DNA of 6,395 nt from Treponema sp. (GTDB lineage Bacteria > Spirochaetota > Spirochaetia > Treponematales > Breznakiellaceae): NCBI GenBank assembly GCA_031275035.1, contig JAISPH010000166.1, positions 1 to 6,395 of the forward strand. The letters run 5' to 3'. Each line of letters starts with the position of its first letter. The stretch's first letter is position 1. Made by a program: the position numbers and the translations under genes. The notes below the pieces were generated by a model that searched no databases, was not told where the DNA came from, and saw only the letters and a list, made by a program, of their open reading frames with translations. Of the stretch, positions 1 to 4,863 are shown piece by piece.

Positions 1-596
1 GATTCAAATATTCTTTTATAAGCATATTTAAGGCACTCTATTTCACTTGCTACCGGTTGCCAGATAAGATTTCCGGCAGTAGTTTTACCTATTTTGTCAT
101 AGCCAAAAAATTGATTATACCCCCGTCTTCCTGAATCAATAGCAGTATGTAACCCTCTGGTGGTTCTTCCAACAATAAGATTCCGTTCGTATTGGGCGAT
201 AGCGTCCAGTATTTGCCTGAACATTTGAAATTGAGGGTCTTTAAGGTCTAGCTGTTTGTTGTTTTCATAAACGGTAATATTGTATCGTTCAAACAGGTTG
301 AAAATAATAGCAGAAGCGTATTGGTTTCTGGACAAACGGGAATGTTCCCATACCCAGATAGCATTTATTTTGTTGCGTTTTATTTGATTTACCAAGTCGG
401 CAAAGGCTGGTCTGTTGTTAAAAGGATCGGCATCGTCGTCGGTTATCTGAAAACCTGATTTTCCTTCGTCTGAAAATACCAAAAAAGGTAATTTATGCGA
501 CAAGGCAAATTCGATTCCCTTCTGCTTTTGCTGTTCAATAGTAGAAACGTCCCTATCTTTCTTTTCCCTGCTTGTCCTGCAATAGATTGCCAACAC
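1..596 (-). CDS. Large serine recombinase, N-terminal part (runs off the window)
   Basis: The frame read leftwards from GTG 596 gives 198 codons and is still open at base 1. Seen: an N-terminal resolvase domain (residues about 1-150) with YCRTS at 5-9, placing the likely nucleophile at Ser9 and Arg7 beside it; EHSRLSRN at 84-91, matching the catalytic Arg pair of the family; and QYERNLIVGRTTRGL at 135-149, the usual end of the catalytic domain and start of helix E. From about residue 150, SGRRGYNQFFGYD resembles the start of the 'Recombinase' domain of large serine integrases and transposases, so the protein is not a short resolvase. An in-frame TAA at 614-612 limits the start; GTG 596 has AGGGAG (609-604) seven bases upstream, while ATT 599 and TTG 593 are weaker options. 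Codons are AT-rich (AAA, ATA, TTT, CAA), unlike the GC-rich genes to the right, which suggests a mobile element. What it mobilises is not visible. Confidence 0.9.
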   Translation of the reverse strand, partial: MLAIYCRTSREKKDRDVSTIEQQKQKGIEFALSHKLPFLVFSDEGKSGFQITDDDADPFNNRPAFADLVNQIKRNKINAIWVWEHSRLSRNQYASAIIFNLFERYNITVYENNKQLDLKDPQFQMFRQILDAIAQYERNLIVGRTTRGLHTAIDSGRRGYNQFFGYDKIGKTTAGNLIWQPVASEIECLKYAYKRIFE

Positions 597-643
597 AATA
601 CTTCTCCCTAATTAAAAGGTAAATAATTAGTAGAAAAATATTT

Positions 644-670
644 TTGACAATAACTTTTACTCCATATGCT
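644..670 (+). promoter_or_regulatory. Candidate sigma-70-like promoter reading into the hairpin cluster
   Basis: A perfect -35 box TTGACA (644-649) is followed after 15 bases by TATGCT (665-670), which matches TATAAT at four positions. The spacer is two bases shorter than ideal, so this is weak. Transcription from it would enter the structured region at 673-906 and could stop at the hairpin at 1072-1108. No gene lies in that path. The opposite strand of the same AT-rich patch may hold the recombinase promoter, but no clear boxes are visible. Confidence 0.22.
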
Positions 671-672
671 TC

Positions 673-906
673 GCCGCCGGTAGGCGGCTCGGGCTCCGTT
701 TGGCTAGGTCATGGCTACGCCATTCCCACGCCACACTCCACCCACAGTTTGTCGGCCATGGAAATGCTACGCATTTCCTTATCCGGGCCGCCAAACCGTT
801 ATATACAACCGGAACGGTTTGCGACGTGGGCCGTCAGGCCCATGTTGGCAAAGCCCCTTGCGTAAACCAGTAATTATGCGCCGTTGCTGACGGAACCCCT
901 CCGGGG
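673..906. repeat. Cluster of short perfect inverted repeats
   Basis: At least seven stem-loops lie in 234 bases. GCCGCC/GGCGGC is at 673-678/683-688 (loop GGTA). ATGGC/GCCAT is at 711-715/719-723 (loop TAC). GGAAATGC/GCATTTCC is at 760-767/771-778 (loop TAC). CAAACCGTT/AACGGTTTG is at 792-800/813-821. TGGGCC/GGCCCA is at 827-832/837-842 (loop GTCA), extendable to 822-847 with two wobble pairs. CCGT/ACGG is at 881-884/890-893. CCCC/GGGG is at 896-899/903-906. The cluster sits just upstream of the recombinase start. It could be a recombination or transfer site that works as folded DNA, a structured RNA, or a remnant of a repeat element; the sequence alone does not decide. Confidence 0.6.
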
Positions 907-1071
907 CATTTTACCAGGCAAGGCTGTAGACTATGTGTGGTACCCTCTGTGTCCTTATCTCTGTATAATTTGACAAGAGTCTCTGTAACGTGTCGTCTCC
1001 TGCATATAAAGTTGTTCAGAAACCCCAGTTTCCGTCGAACCAAGAATCGCCAACAATCGCTTAAAAACAAC

Positions 1072-1108
1072 AAAAAACGTGGATTTCTTAATGAAATCCA
1101 CGTTTTTT
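1072..1108. terminator. Bidirectional intrinsic terminator
   Basis: A perfect 16-bp stem (1072-1087 with 1093-1108) closes a 5-base loop TTAAT. The stem begins with six A and ends with six T, so on either strand the GC-containing core ACGTGGATTTC is followed by a T run, the form of a Rho-independent terminator usable in both directions. It would end anything transcribed from the left and anything arriving leftwards from the region of the ligase. Confidence 0.75.
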
Positions 1109-1112
1109 GGGA

Positions 1113-1149
1113 GACTTGTGAGATAACCAACCGGGTTATCGAACAAGTC
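1113..1149. repeat. 37-bp palindromic intergenic repeat, copy A
   Basis: Outer arms GACTTGT (1113-1119) and ACAAGTC (1143-1149) enclose inner arms GATAACC (1122-1128) and GGTTATC (1134-1140). The loop is AACCG, and GA lies between outer and inner arms on both sides. A second element of exactly the same length and layout is at 3380-3416, with 30 of 37 positions identical. Copy A has a fully paired inner stem. The copies share the same loop orientation. This looks like a dispersed REP- or MITE-like element; no transposase is nearby. Confidence 0.65.
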
Positions 1150-1283
1150 CAATATATAAAAACAAATCATCTGTTTCTTGCGCAGTTATGTTTACGAAGA
1201 TACTTGCTGATATAACTGTAATAATAAAAATTTTCTTTAACGGTACTAATATCTTTCCCTTGATACGTTATGCGATTATTTAG

Positions 1284-1386
1284 GGTCTGTCCATAATGTA
1301 GGCACATTATGGACTCGGACCGCAGGTCCATGACTATCTTAAAAAACGCATGGACACATGTTTTCTTGAAAATGTTAAGACAAACC
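1284..1386. repeat. Foldback block with repeated GTCCAT/ATGGAC half-sites
   Basis: A perfect 11-bp stem GTCCATAATGT/ACATTATGGAC (1289-1299/1304-1314) has loop AGGC. It is followed by GGACC/GGTCC (1317-1321/1325-1329) and GTCCATG/CATGGAC (1326-1332/1349-1355); the last two share bases and so are alternatives. The block is bounded by GGTCTGTC (1284-1291) and GACAAACC (1379-1386), which are inverted copies at 7 of 8 positions. The arrangement resembles a small non-autonomous element of about 103 bp, or an operator cluster. No target-site duplication is clear. Confidence 0.45.
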
Positions 1387-1419
1387 ATCCGGTCCAGAAA
1401 CCCGCCGCCGCCTTCCGCA

Positions 1420-1456
1420 GGGGTTCTTTCAAAATTTGATATTTTGAAAGAACCCC
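1420..1456 (-). terminator. Hairpin downstream of the acyl-CoA synthetase, probable terminator
   Basis: A perfect 16-bp stem (1420-1435 with 1441-1456) with a 5-base loop TTGAT lies 14 bases past the TAG stop (1473-1471) of the minus-strand ligase gene. The position suits a 3' end signal. It is atypical because the arm ends in CCCC and is followed by TGCGGAAGG rather than a T run; the T-rich bases are inside the stem. It may instead protect the mRNA 3' end or be a repeat. Confidence 0.5.
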
Positions 1457-1470
1457 CTTATAAAACGAAG

Positions 1471-3180
1471 CTACACGGCGTCTCGTTTGATCTTCTTCGT
1501 GGTGGTCATTTCCATGGGCGTATCCAGGACCGTCACCCTCTCAATCCGTTGATAGGGGAGGAGCCTCTGGTTCACCTCGGCGATGATCTTTTCTATGCGG
1601 TCCCTGATCTGTTCCTGGGAGGGCGCCCCGCCGGAAGCGGCGCCGGGGGCGGCGAAGAAGTCGGGGCTGGGATAGACCAGGGCTTCGATGCCCTCGGTTT
1701 TCATCTTCTTGTCCAGTACATAACCCCGGACCAGGATCTGATCGATCTCCTCAAAAAGCTGGAACTCGTTCTCGATTTCCTCGGGGTACACATTCTTGCC
1801 CCCCTCGGTGACGATCATGTTTTTGGCCCGGCCGGTCAGGTAGAGATAATTTTCGTTGTCCAGATAGCCCAGGTCCCCGGTTTTCAGGTAGCCGTCGGGG
1901 GTAAAAGCCGCGGCGGTTTCCTCGGGCATCTCGAAGTAGCCCTTCATCACCACCGGTCCCTTTACGATAACCTCGCCGACCCCCCGTTCATCCGGGTCAA
2001 GGATCTTCATGTCCACCTGGGGGATCACCTTGCCCACGCTGGTTTCCTTGTAGTGCTCGATGGGGTTAAGGTTGATGATGGGGCTGGTTTCGGTAAGGCC
2101 GTAGCCCTGGACAAAGTCAAGGCCAAGCTGGTTGTACTTGCGGAATACGCTGGGCGCCAGGGGGCCGCCCCCGCAGATCAGGGTCCGCAGGGTGGAGAGG
2201 GACGCCTGTTTCAGGATAAAGCCAAACATCTTCTTTCCCGGATTTACTTTGAACACCTTTTTGATAAAACCGGAAAGGCCCATCATGGCGCTGATGAGGC
2301 CGTATACCACGGGACCCTTTTCCCGTATGCCCCGGAGTATCCCCGCCAGAAGCTTGTTGAAAAGCATGGGGACCCCCAGGAGCATGGTGATCTTCGCCTC
2401 CTTCAGGTCCTTGAGGATGGCCTTGGTAACCATCCGCTTGCCGAAAACGACCTCCGCCCCGGTGGAAATGGTCTCGATAAGGACCGCCAGCATGGTATAG
2501 GCGTGGTGAATGGGAAGCAGGGCGTAAAACACGTCGGTATGGTATACCGGAAAGGGGGTTCCCTGGGCCAGGTAACAGTCGGAAACCAGGTTCTGATGGG
2601 TCAGCATAACCCCCTTGGGGACCCCCATGGTCCCGGAGGTAAAGAGAATCGCCGCCAGATCCGTTTCTTCCGCCCCCTCAATCTCCGCGTCGGGGCCGTC
2701 CAGGTCGTAGACATAGGAACCCACCCCCTTCCGCAGGGAGACGACCTCCTCCAGGGCTCCCCGGTTTGAAGCGTAACGCTCGAATTTCTCTTCATCCACA
2801 AAGAGCAGTTTAGCCCTGGAGGTCTTTATGAGCAGGTCCGTTTCGTCGTTTTTAAGCTGATAATCAATGGGCACCACCGTGGCTCCGGCAAAGAGGATGC
2901 CTAGGTACGCGACGGCCCACTCGGGGGAATTTTTCCCCGTGACCGCTACCTTGTCTCCCTTGCGGATGCCCCTGCTGTGAAGCCACCGGGCAACCGCCTC
3001 GATGATCCTGAGGGACTCGTTGTAATTAAGGCTGATACGGTCCGGCTCGTAAATGGTGAAGCAGGGTCTTTCGCCAAAGCGGCCGGCGATAATCCGGTAC
3101 ATCTCGGGCAGGGTCGGCCACAGTCCCTTAAACGCCTTGCCCCGGTATTCATCCAAAAAAGCCCACGGTGTATATGCCAT
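1471..3180 (-). CDS. Long-chain acyl-CoA synthetase (AMP-forming fatty acid-CoA ligase)
   Basis: The 569-residue protein belongs to the ANL adenylate-forming superfamily and is closest in form to FadD-type long-chain fatty acyl-CoA ligases. It would activate a carboxylic acid with ATP to an acyl-adenylate and transfer the acyl group to CoA. Seen: the P-loop-like motif FTSGTMGVPKGVMLTH at 180-195; PIHHAYTM at 223-230; YGLTETSP at 360-367; TGDLGYLD at 434-441 with the ribose-binding Asp436; the hinge region LTGRAKNMIV at 448-457; GGKNVYPEEIE at 460-470; and the C-terminal TTKKIKRD, where Lys563 fits the catalytic lysine position. All core motifs are intact and the length is usual for the family. 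A low-complexity insert rich in Ala, Gly and Pro lies at about 507-520. ATG 3180 has AGGGGG five bases upstream. It stands alone, divergent from the lipoprotein gene. The chain-length preference cannot be read from sequence. Confidence 0.92.
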   Translation of the reverse strand: MAYTPWAFLDEYRGKAFKGLWPTLPEMYRIIAGRFGERPCFTIYEPDRISLNYNESLRIIEAVARWLHSRGIRKGDKVAVTGKNSPEWAVAYLGILFAGATVVPIDYQLKNDETDLLIKTSRAKLLFVDEEKFERYASNRGALEEVVSLRKGVGSYVYDLDGPDAEIEGAEETDLAAILFTSGTMGVPKGVMLTHQNLVSDCYLAQGTPFPVYHTDVFYALLPIHHAYTMLAVLIETISTGAEVVFGKRMVTKAILKDLKEAKITMLLGVPMLFNKLLAGILRGIREKGPVVYGLISAMMGLSGFIKKVFKVNPGKKMFGFILKQASLSTLRTLICGGGPLAPSVFRKYNQLGLDFVQGYGLTETSPIINLNPIEHYKETSVGKVIPQVDMKILDPDERGVGEVIVKGPVVMKGYFEMPEETAAAFTPDGYLKTGDLGYLDNENYLYLTGRAKNMIVTEGGKNVYPEEIENEFQLFEEIDQILVRGYVLDKKMKTEGIEALVYPSPDFFAAPGAASGGAPSQEQIRDRIEKIIAEVNQRLLPYQRIERVTVLDTPMEMTTTKKIKRDAV

Positions 3181-3185
3181 GCGTA

Positions 3186-3191
3186 CCCCCT
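3186..3191 (-). promoter_or_regulatory. Ribosome binding site of the acyl-CoA synthetase
   Basis: AGGGGG on the minus strand ends five bases before ATG 3180 and supports that start. The same G-run style of site (TGGGGG, also five bases from ATG) precedes the NuoE-like gene at 4358. Confidence 0.6.
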
Positions 3192-3217
3192 ATGCTGATA
3201 AGGACAGACCACCTGAC

Positions 3218-3232
3218 AGCGGCGGCGCCGCT
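3218..3232. repeat. Short GC-rich inverted repeat in the ligase leader
   Basis: AGCGGC (3218-3223) and GCCGCT (3227-3232) form a perfect 6-bp stem with loop GGC, 38 bases upstream of the ligase ATG. It would fold in the ligase mRNA leader if transcription starts further upstream. No clear promoter was found for this gene. Confidence 0.35.
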
Positions 3233-3329
3233 CTGCCGGAAATATGCCGGTCTCCCCTGTTTATCTGACACCAAAAGACGGTTGAGGTTGCAAAGATTTT
3301 GAAGATATCTCATTTTAGAGGCGTTTCAG

Positions 3330-3379
3330 GGTCTCTTGCCGGAGCTTCCGTTACGGCAAGGGATCCGGGCCCCGCCCGG
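3330..3379. repeat. Two adjacent GC-rich stem-loops between the divergent genes
   Basis: CTTGCCG (3335-3341) and CGGCAAG (3354-3360) form a perfect 7-bp stem that extends to 3330/3365 with two wobble pairs. CCGGGC (3365-3370) and GCCCGG (3374-3379) form a perfect 6-bp stem with loop CCC. The second directly abuts repeat copy B. Together with copy B they make an almost continuous structured run of about 88 bases ahead of the lipoprotein gene. Confidence 0.45.
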
Positions 3380-3416
3380 GACTTGTCCGGAAACCAGCCG
3401 GGTTCTTGAACAAGTC
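3380..3416. repeat. 37-bp palindromic intergenic repeat, copy B
   Basis: Outer arms GACTTGT (3380-3386) and ACAAGTC (3410-3416) match copy A exactly and extend by one G-C pair here (3379/3417). Inner arms AACC (3392-3395) and GGTT (3401-3404) enclose loop AGCCG. The outer part of the inner stem has one mismatch and two G-T pairs, so it is weaker than in copy A. A TTG at 3406 that could start a longer lipoprotein frame lies inside this repeat, which argues against that start. Confidence 0.65.
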
Positions 3417-3450
3417 CATTACCTTTTTCCCGTTAAATGGTTATAGTGGT

Positions 3451-4167
3451 ATGATGAAAAATCGCCTTTTCCTTGTACCCGCCGCCGTACTGCTGCTGGC
3501 CTCCTGTTCCGCCCGGATCGACGGGAACCTTAATAGGGACGGTTCCGCGGAGCTGGCCATCCGGGCTTCCCTGGAACCCCGGATGGCGGCGCTTATCCGT
3601 TCTCTGGACGCCGCCTCCGGCGCCGGGGAGATGGTTATCGACGGGGCCGCCATAGGCCGGTCCATGGCCGCCGCCCCGGGCATTTCCTCGGTTTCCCTCC
3701 ACAACGCCGATCCTGTTACCGTGGAGGGGACCATCGCCGTCTCGCGGATCGATCAGTTTCTGATGCTCCCCGAAAGCCGGGGGGGCGGCCGGCTCCGCTT
3801 TATCCGGTACGAACAGGGCGCCGGCGGGGGCCGGCTGGTGATCAGTCTGGACCGGGATTCCGCCCCCCAGCTGGTTTCGCTTATTTCCGGGGAGGTGACG
3901 GAGTACCTCTCCGCCCTCATGGCTCCGGCCGCCACCGGGGAGGTTCTGACCAAAGCGGAGTACCTGGTCCTGGTGGCCTCGGTGTACGGGAAAGCCGTAG
4001 CCGGTGAGATAGCCGCCGCCAGGATTAACGCCGTCCTTGATTTTCCCGGCGCCGTCAGCGCCGTCCGGGGCGGTTCTTTCCAGGGTTCCCGGGTCCAGTT
4101 TGAGGTTCCCCTCCTGGATTTGCTGGTGCTGGAGTCTCCCCTGAGTTATGAAGTTACCTGGAAATAG
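3451..4167 (+). CDS. Putative lipoprotein of unknown function
   Basis: From ATG 3451 the protein has 238 residues. It opens with MMKNR, a hydrophobic stretch (about 6-17) and LLASC ending at Cys19, a good lipobox for lipidation and signal peptidase II cleavage. Spirochaete lipoboxes are permissive and this one also suits general rules, so membrane anchoring is likely; inner- or outer-membrane placement cannot be told. The mature part begins CSARIDGNLNRDGSAEL, a beta-strand-like opening that I have seen in other small bacterial lipoproteins, then becomes rich in Ala, Gly and Arg. No enzymatic motif is visible and Cys19 is its only cysteine. The frame stays open upstream to TTG 3406, but that codon sits inside a dispersed repeat and would put 15 extra residues before the signal peptide. 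ATG 3454 is equally possible. No strong Shine-Dalgarno sequence precedes any of these. Function not recognised. Confidence 0.75.
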   Translation: MMKNRLFLVPAAVLLLASCSARIDGNLNRDGSAELAIRASLEPRMAALIRSLDAASGAGEMVIDGAAIGRSMAAAPGISSVSLHNADPVTVEGTIAVSRIDQFLMLPESRGGGRLRFIRYEQGAGGGRLVISLDRDSAPQLVSLISGEVTEYLSALMAPAATGEVLTKAEYLVLVASVYGKAVAGEIAAARINAVLDFPGAVSAVRGGSFQGSRVQFEVPLLDLLVLESPLSYEVTWK

Positions 4168-4193
4168 AAAAAGGCGGAACGGGGCCAAGAAAG

Positions 4194-4220
4194 CTTCCGG
4201 CGGCGGCCCGGAGGGCTTTT
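4194..4220 (+). terminator. Candidate terminator after the lipoprotein gene
   Basis: CTTCCGG (4194-4200) pairs with CCGGAGG (4208-4214), with one T-G pair and a 7-base loop, and is followed by GCTTTT (4215-4220). It lies 26 bases past the stop codon. The T run is short. A second stem, GGGCTT with AAGCCC (4213-4218/4234-4239), shares the right arm and would compete, so termination may be partial. Confidence 0.4.
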
Positions 4221-4271
4221 AGGGTCAAAAAGTAAGCCCCCCCTAACATTCGATAAAAAAATATAGAATAC

Positions 4272-4300
4272 TTGCTTAAAAGCTTATTTTCGTATAGTAT
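4272..4300 (+). promoter_or_regulatory. Candidate promoter of the hydrogenase operon
   Basis: TTGCTT (4272-4277) and TAGTAT (4295-4300) are 17 bases apart in an AT-rich tract; TATAGT (4293-4298) is a better -10 box but with a 15-base spacer. Either would start transcription near 4305, leaving a leader of about 50 bases ahead of ATG 4358. This is the only reasonable sigma-70-like pair between the lipoprotein gene and the operon. Confidence 0.4.
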
Positions 4301-4322
4301 TTACCGTATGGTCTTGTATCAA

Positions 4323-4338
4323 AGATAAATTTTTATCT
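4323..4338. promoter_or_regulatory. 16-bp perfect palindrome in the hydrogenase operon leader
   Basis: AGATAAA (4323-4329), TT, TTTATCT (4332-4338) form a perfect inverted repeat, placed just downstream of the candidate transcription start and nine bases before the ribosome binding site. Its position suits a repressor operator. It does not match the Rex consensus TTGTGAAnnnnTTCACAA that I would expect for an NADH-responsive switch. Inverted repeats made only of A/T-rich bases also arise by chance. Confidence 0.35.
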
Positions 4339-4346
4339 ATGCAATA

Positions 4347-4352
4347 TGGGGG
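4347..4352 (+). promoter_or_regulatory. Ribosome binding site deciding the NuoE-like gene start
   Basis: TGGGGG lies five bases before ATG 4358 and mirrors the site before the ligase. An upstream in-frame ATG at 4346 overlaps this G run and has no site of its own, so 4358 is preferred. Confidence 0.55.
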
Positions 4353-4357
4353 TATCC

Positions 4358-4843
4358 ATGGCAACAGCGGCGGCGGCCAAGGGAATAGATTTTCCCGCTG
4401 AGCTTGTCTCATTTATTGACGAATGGAAGGTAAAACCCGGCAGTCTTATCATGATTCTGCATAAGACCCAGGAAACCTTTGGGTTTATCCCCCGGGAGGC
4501 GGCGGAAAAGCTCTCCATTATGACCGGCATTCCTCTGGCCCGGATCTACGGGGTTATTACCTTTTATCATTTTTTCAAAACCACCAAGCCTGGAAAGAAC
4601 AAGATCTCCGTATGTCTGGGGACCGCCTGTTATCTCAAAGGCGGCCAGGATCTTATTGAGGAAGCCCGATCCTTACTGGGCCTTGCCGAAGGCGGGGTAA
4701 CCGAGGACGGGCTTTTTTCTATTGATCCGGTCCGCTGCGTTGGCTGCTGCGGCCTGGCTCCGGTGATCACCGTAGGCGCCGAAACCTACGGCAAGGTGAC
4801 CAAGGACCAGCTGCCGGAAATCATCGCCAAGTATCAGCATTAG
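4358..4843 (+). CDS. hndA: NADP-reducing/bifurcating hydrogenase, NuoE-like [2Fe-2S] subunit (HndA/HydC type)
   Basis: The 161-residue protein is a NuoE-family (24-kDa subunit) thioredoxin-like ferredoxin. Seen: an N-terminal helical part with LIMILHKTQETFGFIPREA (about 30-48), typical of the family; then the [2Fe-2S] cysteines Cys86 and Cys91 in CLGTAC (C-x4-C) and Cys127 and Cys131 in RCVGCCGLAP (C-x3-C). All four ligands are present, and the length is normal. In known soluble hydrogenases of the Hnd and Hyd groups this subunit relays electrons next to the flavin subunit. It is the first gene of a plus-strand operon: 20 bases separate its stop from the next start, and further [2Fe-2S] and NuoF-like genes follow. 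This context favours hydrogenase over complex I, because no other nuo gene is present, although NAD-dependent formate dehydrogenases use similar subunits. ATG 4358 is chosen by its ribosome binding site. Confidence 0.87.
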   Translation: MATAAAAKGIDFPAELVSFIDEWKVKPGSLIMILHKTQETFGFIPREAAEKLSIMTGIPLARIYGVITFYHFFKTTKPGKNKISVCLGTACYLKGGQDLIEEARSLLGLAEGGVTEDGLFSIDPVRCVGCCGLAPVITVGAETYGKVTKDQLPEIIAKYQH

Positions 4844-4863
4844 CGTCAATAAGGCGGCGGCGC

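Larger units (their letters stand above)
597..1470. other. 874-bp stretch without a supportable gene, rich in inverted repeats
   Basis: No convincing coding sequence lies between the recombinase start and the end of the acyl-CoA synthetase. The open frames here are 60-100 codons, lack a good ribosome binding site and match no family I recognise. The content is structural: a hairpin cluster (673-906), a terminator (1072-1108), a palindromic repeat (1113-1149), a foldback block (1284-1386) and a hairpin beside the ligase stop (1420-1456). Bases 907-1071 and 1150-1283 are AT-rich, and I see nothing definite in them. Composition changes abruptly near 1390-1400, where GC-rich sequence begins. Confidence 0.6.

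Noticed and set aside
792..821. Integron attC-like site
   Set aside because: The GTT/AAC symmetry at 799-809 is suggestive, but the bases do not fit the RYYYAAC and GTTRRRY core sites, and no integrase of that type or cassette array is present.
834..1170. Minus-strand open frames of 98 and 71 codons
   Set aside because: They run through the terminator and hairpin cluster, lack a credible ribosome binding site and match no family I recognise; more likely chance frames over repeat DNA.
1309..2769. Long plus-strand open frame of 486 codons
   Set aside because: It is antisense to the acyl-CoA synthetase, whose frame carries all family motifs; the plus-strand translation is His/Gly/Leu-rich with no recognisable domain and is explained by GC-rich codon bias.
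1284..3210. GGTCTGTCC (1284-1292) and GGACAGACC (3202-3210) as terminal inverted repeats of a transposon carrying the ligase
   Set aside because: A 9-bp inverted match is expected many times by chance in 6.4 kb, no transposase is present and no target duplication is seen.
3406..3450. TTG 3406 as the lipoprotein start
   Set aside because: It lies inside repeat copy B and would add 15 residues before an otherwise normal signal peptide.
3433..4188. Minus-strand open frame of 251 codons over the lipoprotein
   Set aside because: Its translation is low in complexity (Gly, Pro, Gln, His) and has no motif, while the plus strand shows a lipobox and a coherent signal peptide.
4346..4348. Earlier ATG as start of the NuoE-like gene
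   Set aside because: It overlaps the G run that serves as the ribosome binding site for ATG 4358 and has no site of its own.
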